A DNA stretch of 64,000 nucleotides, taken from Porphyromonadaceae bacterium UBA7176. Lineage in GTDB: Bacteria > Bacteroidota > Bacteroidia > Bacteroidales > Muribaculaceae. The position numbers were made by a program, and so were the translations under genes. The first letter of the stretch is position 1, and each line of letters starts with the position of its first letter. Positions 18,304 through 28,798 of the stretch are shown piece by piece. Under the pieces are notes generated by a model that was given only the letters and a program-made list of their open reading frames with translations, ran no database searches and was not told the DNA's origin. The stretch lies in contig DKVO01000020.1 in the NCBI GenBank assembly GCA_002491245.1, positions 23,651 to 87,650 of the forward strand. The letters run 5' to 3'.

Positions 18304-18834
18304 TTATTGCAGGCCTAATGAAGCCAATATCTCAAGGGCTTCGCGTCCCGACATCTGATGTCTGTCGGCCAGGCGTCCGGCAAAATTATGTGCAATATCG
18401 GCCACTCCGTGGTGGCGGAACAAGCGGTCGGCATAGCTCCGGCATTCTTCAAAGATACTGTCGGCCTCGTCTCCGTCCATATCGAGATGCACTGAGGCAT
18501 CATGACGCAGGGCATCGCGTAGGGCATCGAGCTCGGCCGGACGTACCGACATGTGAGCTAACAGATAGCGCCGGCATGTTATATTGGCCAAGGCGAGCGA
18601 GGCGGTGAGGCGCAGTTCGCGCAGGGTCTGCTCCCATACGACTTTGGCCGACATGCGCGGATTGCAGCGCACGCCATAGTCGTGGCTCATTATCAGATGC
18701 TCTCCGGCCGGCGCATCGAGGTCGATACCGGCGAAGAAGTCTTCCCCGTCGAGGGCGACGAGGGTTATAGCCATGCCTGCGACTCCGTAAGCTTTGTCGC
18801 GGCTGTCGGTATAGTGGAGTGTAGAAGGTGTCAT
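18304..18834 (-). CDS. Conserved hypothetical protein between porZ and panB
   Basis: Protein of 176 residues with no signal peptide or membrane segment. The N-terminal half is beta-rich ([40 protein letters not shown]). The C-terminal half is helical and ends in a putative helix pair ([19 protein letters not shown]). I do not recognise a family. It starts 4 nt after the porZ stop and ends 29 nt before panB, so it is very likely in the same transcript. Codon use is like its neighbours. A link to T9SS through porZ is possible but only positional. Confidence 0.7.
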   Translation of the reverse strand: MTPSTLHYTDSRDKAYGVAGMAITLVALDGEDFFAGIDLDAPAGEHLIMSHDYGVRCNPRMSAKVVWEQTLRELRLTASLALANITCRRYLLAHMSVRPAELDALRDALRHDASVHLDMDGDEADSIFEECRSYADRLFRHHGVADIAHNFAGRLADRHQMSGREALEILASLGLQ

Positions 18835-18838
18835 AACA

Positions 18839-21280
18839 TCAATTTATAACCAAAATCTTGGCGACAGCACCTTTTGAGGCACCATCGTTACTCTGCGAGG
18901 CGAACACGAAGTAAACGCCCGACTTGACACGTCGGCCGGCCGGGTCGCAACCGTCCCATGATACCATGCCGCCTTCGCTCCGTCCCTGATAAAAGACGTT
19001 GCCGGCGGCGTCGGCGATCTTAACCAATGAATTGTCCATCAGTCCGGCCACTGTTATCCACCCGGTGTACTCGGGGCGGACGGGATTGGGATAGGCATAT
19101 ACCCCTGAATAATCGTCGGCCGCCGGCGACGAGTCGCTGTCGTAGCACACAAGACCGTTTGAAGTGCCCATGTATACCTTGTTGCTGTTCGGGTCGCATA
19201 TTATCGCTCCTACTTCGTCTGACGGCAGGGGTGAGTTCTCGGTTGTATAATGGGCTATTATCTCGGTGCCGTCGGCGCTGACGAGATATGCCCCGGAATT
19301 GGTACCGAACCATTTGCGGTTGGATGCATCGACGGCGATAGTATAGACCACATGAGTGTCGAGAAGGTAATCGCCAAGACCAGTGCCGTCGTTTCGGGCC
19401 ACGACAGGACGGCGCACGGTAAGGTTGGGTTTAAGGCCATCGGCAGGATTGTCGATAACCACCACACCGATATGCATTCCGATCCACACTTTTCCGTCGT
19501 GGTCCTCGACAGCACATCCGAAATGCCGGGGAGTCACAGCCTTGCCGGTCTGGTCGATGAGCTGTCCATGCTTCACTGCCACAATCTTATCGTCGCTGAA
19601 GTCGAGGGGCGTGTTGTTGTGAGACTGGAAATACAGAGTCGGTTCCCAACCACCATCAGTGAATATATTGACAGGTGTTTTCTTGCAGTTGGTGATAAAG
19701 AGGTCGCGTTTTGTGACACAGCCGGAAACGGGCATGGCCAGCCAGTCGTCCTTTGTCACGTTGAGTATGTCGCGGCGTTTGGCTGCCGGCAATACCATGA
19801 AGTAGTTGTTTCCGCCGGTCTCGTCGTCGACAATCGGCTTCGCCCACAGGTTGCCATAGGGGTCGATATGTATAAAACCTATGCCGTCGCTCCAACCGGT
19901 GTTGTAATTGCTGTTCGACGGGTTTATATGCTTGTAGCACTGGCCATCTTTTATCACAAATAAACCGCCCAACCAGTTTGCGAGGTAATAGATGCCGGGG
20001 TCGTCGGGGTCGACAGCTATGCCGACATTACCGCATACCATCCCTTTGGTGTTGTTTACCCTCTGAAGATAGGTGAAATCTTTATGGCAAGTCGGATCAG
20101 GTATGACTTCGGAAGGCATGACATCGGAGATATGTCCGTCTTCTATCATCGACGTTTTAGATACGGCATTATAATTGTCGAAATCGCAGAAGGGGTAGAT
20201 GAAAGAATATGTGAAGTTGGACACATACAATCTGCTTGCGTCGGCACTCCACTGCATCTTCATCGGTATTTCGGTCGTAATAGCTTCGGGATTGAAGGGC
20301 TGCATGAGCATCAACGGTGTATCGGACGAGAGGTCGAACCGGGACACGCCTTCGCCGGTCACAGCCCATACTGAGGCAAGGTCGTTGAAAAAGACACGGG
20401 CCGAGGCATAACCCTCGGGCATACGGACCTTTTCGGAGGTTCCGTCGGGAGCAAATACACTTATCTCGCCTCCGGCTACGCTATAGACTCCGGAAGAACA
20501 TACACCCAGCTCGGCGGCGGCTCCACCGATAGTCGCCAGGACTGATCCAACTTCCGTCTTGGCAGCGAAGTCGTATACCCGTTTGTGCACCTTGCTGTCG
20601 CCGGCGATGGTGTAAAGTATCGTTTTATCGTCGAGTTTTTCTATACTGGTGCCTTTGATGTTGCCTATCGCCGAGAATTGATCAAGGCTGACAATCTTTT
20701 GCCCGAGAGGTGCAAAGTAGACTTCCGATCCACCGACAATAATCATGAGGTTATCGCCCATGACAAACACTTTGTTCACCGGACGGTTATATATGCCCGA
20801 CTCGACCACAAGGTGTCGTTCGCCATCGTATACGACCAGGCCGAACTCTGTTCCGATATAAATGCGGTCGCCGGCAAATGCCACCGACAAAATACCACAG
20901 GCAGAGGTGATACCGGCATCTTTGATCTCCGACATATTGACAGTCTTGCCATTATCGTAAAGGAGGTCGATATTACCATTGGCATAGGCAGTAAGCAGGT
21001 ACTTCCGGTCTTTGTTATATGCTATAAATTCTACCGGGTCGACATCTGAGAGCCTGTTGGACGAGTTGTAGGAGTAGCATTCGTTGTCGTCGTCGGAGAG
21101 GGAGAACAACGAAGGCGACGACAGCATATACGTTCGTTCGGGAGTCTCGATAATCTGCGAGAAGCTATCGCCAACAGAAGGGTATACTGTCCACCGTCCT
21201 ACTTTCTGCTGGGCCGACATTTCTGTGGCTCCAACAAGCAGGACCAAGGACAGGAGGAGAAAAAGAGTTCTTTTTATCAT
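18839..21280 (-). CDS. porZ: Type IX secretion system surface protein PorZ
   Basis: Protein of 813 residues with a signal peptide ending MSAQQ. It contains two seven-bladed beta-propeller-like domains and a C-terminal domain (about 725-813: YAYPNPVRPEYTGWITV, GLMDNSLVKIADAAGN, then SGVYFV). This matches PorZ, which in Porphyromonas gingivalis supplies the A-LPS anchor to the PorU sortase at the cell surface. The CTD keeps the YPNPV start typical of T9SS cargo. Location inside a housekeeping block (rdgB, leuS) is common in the order. It is one of four T9SS genes in the window, the other three being about 40 kb away. Confidence 0.9.
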   Translation of the reverse strand: MIKRTLFLLLSLVLLVGATEMSAQQKVGRWTVYPSVGDSFSQIIETPERTYMLSSPSLFSLSDDDNECYSYNSSNRLSDVDPVEFIAYNKDRKYLLTAYANGNIDLLYDNGKTVNMSEIKDAGITSACGILSVAFAGDRIYIGTEFGLVVYDGERHLVVESGIYNRPVNKVFVMGDNLMIIVGGSEVYFAPLGQKIVSLDQFSAIGNIKGTSIEKLDDKTILYTIAGDSKVHKRVYDFAAKTEVGSVLATIGGAAAELGVCSSGVYSVAGGEISVFAPDGTSEKVRMPEGYASARVFFNDLASVWAVTGEGVSRFDLSSDTPLMLMQPFNPEAITTEIPMKMQWSADASRLYVSNFTYSFIYPFCDFDNYNAVSKTSMIEDGHISDVMPSEVIPDPTCHKDFTYLQRVNNTKGMVCGNVGIAVDPDDPGIYYLANWLGGLFVIKDGQCYKHINPSNSNYNTGWSDGIGFIHIDPYGNLWAKPIVDDETGGNNYFMVLPAAKRRDILNVTKDDWLAMPVSGCVTKRDLFITNCKKTPVNIFTDGGWEPTLYFQSHNNTPLDFSDDKIVAVKHGQLIDQTGKAVTPRHFGCAVEDHDGKVWIGMHIGVVVIDNPADGLKPNLTVRRPVVARNDGTGLGDYLLDTHVVYTIAVDASNRKWFGTNSGAYLVSADGTEIIAHYTTENSPLPSDEVGAIICDPNSNKVYMGTSNGLVCYDSDSSPAADDYSGVYAYPNPVRPEYTGWITVAGLMDNSLVKIADAAGNVFYQGRSEGGMVSWDGCDPAGRRVKSGVYFVFASQSNDGASKGAVAKILVIN

Positions 21281-21297
21281 AGATCAATAATATCGTA

Positions 21298-21885
21298 TTA
21301 GGACTGGCGGAACAGATAACGGCACAGCTCCCTTACGGCCCTGCCGCGGTGGCTCACTGCATCTTTCTCGCCGGCATCGGCCTCGCCGAAAGTCTTGCTC
21401 CACCCATCGGGCACGAAAAGGGGATCGTAGCCGAAACCTGCCGAACCCCGGGGAGCGTCGATTATACGCCCCTCTACCGAGCCGTGGAAAAACATGGGCT
21501 CGCAGTCCTTCCGGACCAAAGCTATGGCCGTGCGGAAACGGGCCGAACGGTTGTCGACACCATCGAGCTTCTCGAGCAAGAGCGCATTGTTTGCCGCATC
21601 GTCGTGACCGGCACCGGCAAAACGTGCGCTGTGTATGCCCGGAGCGCCTCCGAGTGCATCGACCTCAAGGCCTGAGTCATCGGCTATGCAGTCGAATCCG
21701 TAGCGGTCGAGTACCCAACGGGCCTTTGCCAAAGCATTGCCTTCAAAACTGTCGGCATCTTCGGGTATATCGTCGTGACAACCGATGTCGGCAAGACCGA
21801 CGACCTTAAAACGACCGGCAAGCATACGCCGGAGTTCTCCGAGCTTATGGGCATTGTTTGTAGCGAAGACAATCTGTTTCATCAT
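21298..21885 (-). CDS. rdgB: Non-canonical purine NTP pyrophosphatase (RdgB/HAM1)
   Basis: House-cleaning enzyme of 195 residues that hydrolyses dITP, ITP and XTP to monophosphates. It carries the N-terminal ATNNAHKLGE motif, DDSGLEVDALGGAPGIHSARFAG around residues 72-94, and the C-terminal SHRGRAVREL motif. It is cytoplasmic, with the usual length. It sits between porZ (gap 17 nt) and leuS (46 nt) on the same strand. Confidence 0.96.
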   Translation of the reverse strand: MMKQIVFATNNAHKLGELRRMLAGRFKVVGLADIGCHDDIPEDADSFEGNALAKARWVLDRYGFDCIADDSGLEVDALGGAPGIHSARFAGAGHDDAANNALLLEKLDGVDNRSARFRTAIALVRKDCEPMFFHGSVEGRIIDAPRGSAGFGYDPLFVPDGWSKTFGEADAGEKDAVSHRGRAVRELCRYLFRQS

Positions 21886-21931
21886 GTACTTATAGTATAT
21901 GGTTAACGCGCTGCTGCCCTTATTATTGCCA

Positions 21932-24706
21932 TCAGCCTACAACGATATTCACAATCTTGCCGGGCACGACGATAACCTTGCGCACCGTCTTGCCTTCGAG
22001 CCACTTGGCGGCGGCAGGGTCGGCCATCGCAGCGGCCTCAATATCGGCGTTGGAAGTCCCGGCGGCAACGGTGATGTTGAACCTCGGTTTACCATTGAAC
22101 GATACACCCATCGTGACCGTATTCTCCTTCAGATACTCTTCGTTGTATTCGGGCCATGAGGCATTGAATATGGATGTATCGCTGCCTATAGCCTTATGCC
22201 ACAGCTCTTCGCTCACATGGGGTGCAAACGGAGCAAGGAGGAGCAACAACTGGCTCAAAACCTGACGCGAGCGGCATTTCTGCGATGCAAGCTCATTGAC
22301 ACATATCATGAAAGCTGCAACAGAAGTGTTGAACGAGAACGCCTCGATATCGGCCGTTACCTTCTTGATAAGCTTGTGGAGGCTCTTGAGGTTTTCGGGA
22401 GTCGGTTCGCTGTCGTCGACAAGGCATTCGTCTCCGCGCCAATAGAGGCTCCATAGTTTCTTTATGAAACGGAACACACCGTCGATGCCATTGGTATCCC
22501 AAGGTTTGCTCTGCTCAATCGGGCCGAGGAACATCTCGTAGAGACGAAGTGTATCGGCACCGTAACGCTCCACGATATCGTCGGGATTGACAACATTGTG
22601 TTTCGATTTCGACATCTTCTCGATAGCCCATCCGCACACATATTTGCCGTTGTCCTCGGTTATGAATTCTGCGTCGGCAAACTCGGGCCGCCATTTGCGG
22701 AAAGCCTCGGTGTCGAGCACATCGTTCTTGACCATGTTTATGTCTACAAGCAGCGGAGTGGTGTCGTAGTTGTCCTTGAGGCCGAGCGACACAAAAGTGT
22801 TGGTATCCTTGATGCGGTAAACGAAGTTCGACCGTCCCTGTATCATACCCTGATTGATAAGCTTGCGGAAAGGCTCGTCCTCACAGATATACCCGTAGTC
22901 GTAGAGGAATTTATCCCAGAAGCGGCTATATATCAAGTGGCCCGTCGCATGTTCGCTACCACCGACATAGAGGTCGACATTGCGCCAGTAGGCATTCGCT
23001 TCTTCCGACACAAGAGCTTCGTCGTTGTGCGGATCCATATACCGCAGATAATAGGCCGATGAGCCTGCGAAACCGGGCATGGTATTGAGTTCGAGAGGAT
23101 AGCCCTCGGGGGTCTTCCAGTTCTTCGCGCGGCCCAGAGGAGGCTCGCCGGTCTCGGTGGGCAGATATTTATCTACTTCCGGGAGCTCGAGGGGCAGATT
23201 TTCGTATGCCTTGGCTATACCGTCGACATAGCATACCGGAATAGGCTCGCCCCAGTAGCGCTGACGGCTGAAGATAGCGTCGCGCAGACGGTAATTAACT
23301 TTCACACGGCCAATCCCGGCTTCTTCGATATATTTTTTAGCAGCCTTTATAGCATCCTTGACATCGAGGCCATTGAGGTCGAGACCAGGGCCTGCGCTGT
23401 TGATCATTTTACCTTCTTTAGCGTCGAACGAGGCCTCGCTCACGTCGGCACCTTCGATAAGAGGAATTATCGGCAGGTCGAAATGACGGGCGAAAGCATA
23501 GTCGCGGCTGTCGTGGGCCGGCACAGCCATGATGGCACCGGTACCATAGCCGGCAAGCACATAGTCGCTGATCCACACGGGCACTTTCTTGCCTGAGAGC
23601 GGATTTATGGCATAACTGCCCGAGAATACGCCTGTAACCCGACGGTCGATCATACGCTCGCGCTCTGTGCGGTGGCGGATAGAAGCGAGATATTCGTCTA
23701 CGGCGCTGCGTTGTTCCTCAGTGGTGAGCACATCGACAAGCTTGCTCTCCGGAGCGAGCACCATAAAGGTAACGCCGAACACTGTGTCGGGACGCGTGGT
23801 AAAGATCTCGAGGTCGAGTTCGGGACGGCCGTCGACCTTAAAGTGCATCTCCGCACCCTCGCTGCGGCCTATCCAGTTGCGCTGAGTTTCTTTTATTGAG
23901 TCGCTCCAGTCTATCTTTTCGAGACCATCGAGCAGACGCTGGCTATATGCCGACACTCGCAAGAACCACTGCCACATCTTCTTCTGCTCCACCGGATGAC
24001 CTCCGCGCTCACTCACGCCATCGACAACTTCATCGTTGGCGAGCACAGTGCCGAGGGCCGGGCACCAGTTCACTACGCTATAGCCGAGGTAGGCAAGACG
24101 GTAGTTCATCAGAGTGTCGGCTTTCTCTTTGTCGGTCATGGCGGCCCAATCGGAAGCTGTAAACGACAGTTCCTTGGTGCAGGCGGCATCTACGCCCTCT
24201 GTACCTGAGGCTGCGAAATGCTTCTCGAGCTCTTCGATGGGCATTGCCCGGTCGAGTTTTCGGTCGTAGTACGAGCCGAACATCTTGATGAACGCCCACT
24301 GCGTCCACTTGTAGTAACCGGGATCGCATGTACGTATCTGTCGGCTCCAGTCGAACGACATGCCTATGTTCTCAAGCTGCTCGATATAACGGGCTATGTT
24401 CTTGGTCGTTGTCACCTCAGGGTGCTGGCCGGTCTGTATGGCATATTGCTCGGCAGGTAAGCCGTATGCGTCAAAGCCCATAGGATGAAGCACATTGAAG
24501 CCGCACAAGCGCTTGTATCGCGAATATATGTCGCTCGATATATACCCTAAGGGATGACCGACATGAAGGCCGGCACCTGAAGGATAAGGGAACATGTCGA
24601 GTACATAAAATTTAGGACGGGTCTTGTCGATGTCGACACGGTAAAGATCAATTTCTTTCCAGTACTGCCGCACCCGCGGCTCTATCTCTTTGTGATTGTA
24701 TTCCAT
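21932..24706 (-). CDS. leuS: Leucyl-tRNA synthetase
   Basis: Class I aminoacyl-tRNA synthetase of 924 residues. It has the HIGH-type motif ([16 protein letters not shown], about residues 41-56), a CP1 editing domain with its threonine-rich [18 protein letters not shown] segment, and KMSKSKHN near residue 700. The C-terminal anticodon-binding and extension domains are present, so the protein is complete. The gene is 1 nt from nadA and in the same direction. Confidence 0.98.
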   Translation of the reverse strand: MEYNHKEIEPRVRQYWKEIDLYRVDIDKTRPKFYVLDMFPYPSGAGLHVGHPLGYISSDIYSRYKRLCGFNVLHPMGFDAYGLPAEQYAIQTGQHPEVTTTKNIARYIEQLENIGMSFDWSRQIRTCDPGYYKWTQWAFIKMFGSYYDRKLDRAMPIEELEKHFAASGTEGVDAACTKELSFTASDWAAMTDKEKADTLMNYRLAYLGYSVVNWCPALGTVLANDEVVDGVSERGGHPVEQKKMWQWFLRVSAYSQRLLDGLEKIDWSDSIKETQRNWIGRSEGAEMHFKVDGRPELDLEIFTTRPDTVFGVTFMVLAPESKLVDVLTTEEQRSAVDEYLASIRHRTERERMIDRRVTGVFSGSYAINPLSGKKVPVWISDYVLAGYGTGAIMAVPAHDSRDYAFARHFDLPIIPLIEGADVSEASFDAKEGKMINSAGPGLDLNGLDVKDAIKAAKKYIEEAGIGRVKVNYRLRDAIFSRQRYWGEPIPVCYVDGIAKAYENLPLELPEVDKYLPTETGEPPLGRAKNWKTPEGYPLELNTMPGFAGSSAYYLRYMDPHNDEALVSEEANAYWRNVDLYVGGSEHATGHLIYSRFWDKFLYDYGYICEDEPFRKLINQGMIQGRSNFVYRIKDTNTFVSLGLKDNYDTTPLLVDINMVKNDVLDTEAFRKWRPEFADAEFITEDNGKYVCGWAIEKMSKSKHNVVNPDDIVERYGADTLRLYEMFLGPIEQSKPWDTNGIDGVFRFIKKLWSLYWRGDECLVDDSEPTPENLKSLHKLIKKVTADIEAFSFNTSVAAFMICVNELASQKCRSRQVLSQLLLLLAPFAPHVSEELWHKAIGSDTSIFNASWPEYNEEYLKENTVTMGVSFNGKPRFNITVAAGTSNADIEAAAMADPAAAKWLEGKTVRKVIVVPGKIVNIVVG

Positions 24707-24707
24707 A

Positions 24708-25673
24708 TTATTTGCTGAGCAGAAGCATTCTTTCTATCGGTTTGATGGCTTTGGCCGCCAGTTCAGGATCGACCTTGACCTCGTTGGTTTCATCGCGCAG
24801 GCAGTCGCGCAACTTCTCGAGGGTATTGAGTTTCATGTAATTGCAGTCGTTGCAACCACAGGTGCTGTCGGTCGGAGGAGCCGGTATGAATATCTTGTGA
24901 GGCGCACCCTTGCGCATCTGGTGCAGGATACCGCTCTCGGTTGCGACAATAAATGTATCGCTGTCGCTGTCGAGGGCATACTTGAGGAGCACTGCAGTAG
25001 AGCCCACTTTATCGGCCATCAACACCACCGGACGCTTGCACTCCGGGTGGACAAGGACCGGAGCCCCGGGATATTTTTCCTTCAACGCCGCTATCGACTC
25101 GGCAGAGAAGCGTTCGTGGACATGGCAGGCACCATCCCAAAGCAACATGTCGCGGCCGGTGACGGAATTGATGTAGGCGCCAAGATTGCGATCAGGACCG
25201 AATATGAGTTTGGCATCGGGGGCGAAAGAATCCACGATTTTACGGGCATTGCCCGATGTCACCAACACATCGCTCAACGCCTTGACTTCGACAGATGTGT
25301 TGACATATGATATCACAGTATATCCCGGATGAGCCTTTATGAAAGCCTCAAATTCGTCGGCCGGACAACTGTCGGCCAGCGAGCATCCGGCGGCGGCATC
25401 GGGCACAAGTACCTTCTTGTCCGGGCACAGCACCTTTACAGTGTCGGCCATAAAATTCACGCCACACATCACCACAATATCGGCGTCGCGTGCCGTATCG
25501 GCAGCTTTCTGAGCCAGAGCAAGGGAGTCGCCGACATGATCGGCAATATCCTGCAATACACCGTCTACATAATAGTGGGCGAGGATTACTGCTTTCTTAT
25601 CTTTTTTAAGTTGCAAAATTTCATCGACAAGAGCCTTGTTACCGGCAGCATTGTCGCATCCGCTACATTTCAT
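24708..25673 (-). CDS. nadA: Quinolinate synthase
   Basis: Makes quinolinate from iminoaspartate and dihydroxyacetone phosphate in NAD synthesis; a [4Fe-4S] enzyme of about 321 residues. It has [21 protein letters not shown], the conserved cysteines in [17 protein letters not shown] and [12 protein letters not shown], and the HPECKRPV segment. The start is set at the ATG at 25673 (an ATG two codons upstream at 25679 is an alternative). Longer extensions run into the TATTTTTG -7 element at 25692-25699. nadB and nadC are not in the window. It is 1 nt from leuS, a frequent tight arrangement. Confidence 0.95.
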   Translation of the reverse strand: MKCSGCDNAAGNKALVDEILQLKKDKKAVILAHYYVDGVLQDIADHVGDSLALAQKAADTARDADIVVMCGVNFMADTVKVLCPDKKVLVPDAAAGCSLADSCPADEFEAFIKAHPGYTVISYVNTSVEVKALSDVLVTSGNARKIVDSFAPDAKLIFGPDRNLGAYINSVTGRDMLLWDGACHVHERFSAESIAALKEKYPGAPVLVHPECKRPVVLMADKVGSTAVLLKYALDSDSDTFIVATESGILHQMRKGAPHKIFIPAPPTDSTCGCNDCNYMKLNTLEKLRDCLRDETNEVKVDPELAAKAIKPIERMLLLSK

Positions 25674-25691
25674 ATGCATATATTTATGGCG

Positions 25692-25699
25692 CAAAAATA
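25692..25699 (-). promoter_or_regulatory. -7 element (TATTTTTG) ahead of nadA
   Basis: TATTTTTG on the minus strand lies 13-19 nt before the possible nadA starts. The leader would be unusually short. Confidence 0.4.
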
Positions 25700-25734
25700 C
25701 GCAATTTTTCTGAACGGGGCAAACTGCCGCACCG

Positions 25735-26391
25735 TCAAGGCTTTTCTATCAGGTCGATAATCTGCGACGGGGTCGATATGATATGGTCGGCATATGCCTG
25801 CTGAAGTTCGACGATGGGCCGGAAACCCCATGTGACGCCACACGATTCTACACATGCACGACGGGCAGTCTCCATATCCACACCCGAATCGCCAACATAC
25901 AGTACTTCTGCCTTGGGTGTAGGGCACATCGACAGAGCCTTGAACACAATCGACGGGTCGGGCTTGCGAGGCACTCCGTCGATATTGCCAAGGACGGCCC
26001 TGAAATTGGCTTCCGGGAAATAGTTGGCGATGATCTTTGTAACGGCCTGTTCGTATTTGTTCGACGTCACCGCGAGGTTTATGCCCCTTGCCGTCAGGTC
26101 GGCCAGCAAATCGGCAATACCGGGATAAGGAGCTGTTGCGTCGCAGCAATGCTCGTCGTAGTACTCTTTGAAATGCGCCAACGCATCGTTTATGTTCTTC
26201 TCCGTACGCTGATCGTCGGGAAGCGCACGTTCGATGAGCTTTTTCACACCGTTACCCACCATGTTTGGATAGACCCATAGCCCATGCTGAGGAAAACCCA
26301 TGACACGCATCGCATGATTGGTGGCGGCGGCGAGATCGTCGATAGTATTCAGGAGAGTGCCGTCGAGGTCGAATATGACATAACTTTTCAA
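25735..26391 (-). CDS. HAD-superfamily phosphatase, phosphoglycolate phosphatase type
   Basis: Cytoplasmic hydrolase of 218 residues. Motif I is FDLDGTLLNT (residues 7-16), motif II is VTSNKY (about 107), and motif III/IV is RKPDPS with VGDSGVDMETARRA. The cap is the small alpha-helical type of Gph/PGMB phosphatases. The substrate may be phosphoglycolate, but the family is broad and the assignment is not specific. It lies between tamL and nadA on the same strand, with gaps of 36 and 61 nt. Confidence 0.88.
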   Translation of the reverse strand: MKSYVIFDLDGTLLNTIDDLAAATNHAMRVMGFPQHGLWVYPNMVGNGVKKLIERALPDDQRTEKNINDALAHFKEYYDEHCCDATAPYPGIADLLADLTARGINLAVTSNKYEQAVTKIIANYFPEANFRAVLGNIDGVPRKPDPSIVFKALSMCPTPKAEVLYVGDSGVDMETARRACVESCGVTWGFRPIVELQQAYADHIISTPSQIIDLIEKP

Positions 26392-26427
26392 GGCTGTATG
26401 ATGTTTGATGTTTGAAATCTGCCGCTG

Positions 26428-28794
26428 TCAGAACGGATAACCGACAGCGAAGTGGAAATTGGCGTCGCGGCTCCACCGCGGATGGATTATCGGCCACCGC
26501 TCCTGGTTCATCGCCGGATTGTAGGCTTTGAAACCGAGGTCGAGACGAAGGAGGAAGTAAGTGAAGTCCATGCGCAATCCGAGGCCATAGGCCGCCGCTA
26601 TCTGTTTATAGAATTTATCAAAACGGAATTCGCCGCCGGGCTGGTTGGGATACTTCTTGATGGTCCATATATTGCCGGCGTCGACAAACAATGCACCCTC
26701 GAGGACCCAGAACAGTTTTGCACGGTACTCCACACTGAGGTCGAGCCTGATGTCGCCGCACTGGTTGATGAAGTCGGTCACCGAGTTACGGGCATCGTAA
26801 GCACCAGGGCCAAGCGTACGCACACCCCAACCCCTCACGCCGTTGGCGCCTCCGGCATAAAATCGCTTCTCGAACGGCACCATCGACGAGTTTCCATAAG
26901 GATAAGCTATACCCACGCCTCCATGCATAGCCAACGAATTACGGCTGTTGAAGTTACGGGCATAAGTAAAATCGGCCTCGCCTTTGACATACTGGGCATA
27001 CTGTATGCCGAAGATTTTATATACTCCCGACGATTTTTTCTGACCCACAAGGTTTGATATGCCATAGAGCAGATTGCCGGCCATCTCTACCGACAGACGC
27101 AGGCTCGTGACATACGGCTGTACAGCGAGGGCGTTGACTGTCGCCGAAGGCAGACGCCTGTTAGTGCGCGAATATGTATATCCCATGCGCATGATGAAGT
27201 GGTCTTCATAGCTGTAGCGCAACAATGGGTTGGTAGGCGCTATCTCGTCGATGAAGTTTATTGTCGAGCGAGGCAGGCGCACATAGTTTATATCGATAAG
27301 GTCGTAGGTCTGGCGACGAAGGTAGCCGGCACGCTGGTGCTGCCACTTCCATTTCCACGCTGTGCCAAGGATGATACGCGTATACTCGGGACGTTCCTGA
27401 TAGTTGGCTGAGAAAGTGAATTCGGTGGATGCCAGACGACGCTGCTTGAACGATTTCGACAGGAACGGACACTCGAAGCGAGGCAAAGTGACCCCGACTT
27501 CGCCGGCAAATTCGGTATAGCGGTTATTTATCAGCCCATCTAAATTACCCGACAGGCTTTCGTACGAGCCCCTCAGTTTTGCAGTAAGCATTTCAGAGCC
27601 GTGGGCAAGGTTGCGGTGCTGGTAAGTGAGTCCGAGGCCGAAGCCGAGGTCTCCCTCGGAGTTTGTACCCTCAAGTTCTACCGAAGCCGACATCTTCTTA
27701 TTACGGGCCAGATACACAGTGGCATCGAGAAGGCCGTTATCTCCATCCGAGCCGGCCGGAGTCATGTCGATATTTATGTAACGCACAATTCCGAGACGAC
27801 CCAACGCTTCATAAGTACGCTCCACATCTGCCGCGCTGTAAGGCTTCCCGGCCTCGATATAGCACATCTCGTCGAGCACCTTGGGCCTGATATAACGGTC
27901 GGGGCCATAGATAAAGCGGACACCATTGTACATCAAGGTATCTCGCTCGCTACCACCTATAGTATCCGACAAGCCGGCCAGCACGAAGGTCACACTGTTC
28001 ACCTTATAGCTGTGGTGACTGCGTGAGCTGAGGCCAAGGCTATCGGCAAGCGAGGCAAGAGCCGTATGACCGCCGGGCTTTTCGGCTGGGGTGTGAAGAT
28101 TGAGCGTCAGACCGACAAGTTTGCTGCCGGCAACGGTATCGGCAGTATAATTGATATATTCGCGGTTGAAGTCATAGTATCCGGCATTTCGCAGCAGACG
28201 TGTGATGCGTCCACGTTCTTCGTCGAGAGCATTGCGGTCGAGGAGCATACCGGGGCGCACACCCGACGACGCAGTGTCGGCAAGCACGATGCGTCTCACT
28301 GCATTGTCGGTGATGTTGTAGCCCATGACAGCGATGCGGTGAGGTTCGCCGGCAACGATGCGGTAACGCACATCGATACGCTTCTTGCCCGGCCGGCTTA
28401 CGGTATCGGCCTCGACCTTGGCATCGAGATAGCCGCTGTTGACCAGCGCAAGCTGCAACTGACGGCACGAAGCGGCGGTGAGTGTGGAATCATAGATTAC
28501 CGGAGCCTGCCCGACACGACGCAGCCACCGGTTGTACCATTTGGTGCTGTCGCGTCCGGAAAGGCTGTAGGTCGCAAGCTGCAGTTTCGCAAAGCCGAGA
28601 ACCTTGTGGTTTGGTGTCTGTCGGAGAAAGTTGTAAAGCTCGGTCTCGCTCACATCATTGCGGTCGGTGACATCCACAGTCACCCGGTCGAGAAGATACT
28701 GCCCGTCGGGGACATGCTTGGTAGTGCTGCACGCACAGAGCGCCACCATGACGACAGCAGCGGCAAAACCGGTCCACAGGCGATAGAGACGCAT
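26428..28794 (-). CDS. tamL: TamL-like Omp85 outer membrane lipoprotein
   Basis: Outer membrane translocon of the Omp85/TamA family, 788 residues. The start is placed at the ATG at 28794, which begins a signal peptide ending in lipobox ALCACSTT; the longer reading overlaps the kinase gene. The CSTTKHVPDGQYLL segment right after the lipid-attachment cysteine is the mark of Bacteroidota TamL. POTRA-like repeats (about residues 40-370) precede a 16-strand barrel with the RGWGVR and YGLGLRMDFTYFLLRLDLGFKA motifs. It likely works with TamB, which is not next to it here. Its start is 4 nt downstream of the kinase stop, so the two are translated from one message. Confidence 0.88.
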   Translation of the reverse strand: MRLYRLWTGFAAAVVMVALCACSTTKHVPDGQYLLDRVTVDVTDRNDVSETELYNFLRQTPNHKVLGFAKLQLATYSLSGRDSTKWYNRWLRRVGQAPVIYDSTLTAASCRQLQLALVNSGYLDAKVEADTVSRPGKKRIDVRYRIVAGEPHRIAVMGYNITDNAVRRIVLADTASSGVRPGMLLDRNALDEERGRITRLLRNAGYYDFNREYINYTADTVAGSKLVGLTLNLHTPAEKPGGHTALASLADSLGLSSRSHHSYKVNSVTFVLAGLSDTIGGSERDTLMYNGVRFIYGPDRYIRPKVLDEMCYIEAGKPYSAADVERTYEALGRLGIVRYINIDMTPAGSDGDNGLLDATVYLARNKKMSASVELEGTNSEGDLGFGLGLTYQHRNLAHGSEMLTAKLRGSYESLSGNLDGLINNRYTEFAGEVGVTLPRFECPFLSKSFKQRRLASTEFTFSANYQERPEYTRIILGTAWKWKWQHQRAGYLRRQTYDLIDINYVRLPRSTINFIDEIAPTNPLLRYSYEDHFIMRMGYTYSRTNRRLPSATVNALAVQPYVTSLRLSVEMAGNLLYGISNLVGQKKSSGVYKIFGIQYAQYVKGEADFTYARNFNSRNSLAMHGGVGIAYPYGNSSMVPFEKRFYAGGANGVRGWGVRTLGPGAYDARNSVTDFINQCGDIRLDLSVEYRAKLFWVLEGALFVDAGNIWTIKKYPNQPGGEFRFDKFYKQIAAAYGLGLRMDFTYFLLRLDLGFKAYNPAMNQERWPIIHPRWSRDANFHFAVGYPF

Positions 28795-28798
28795 GGGT

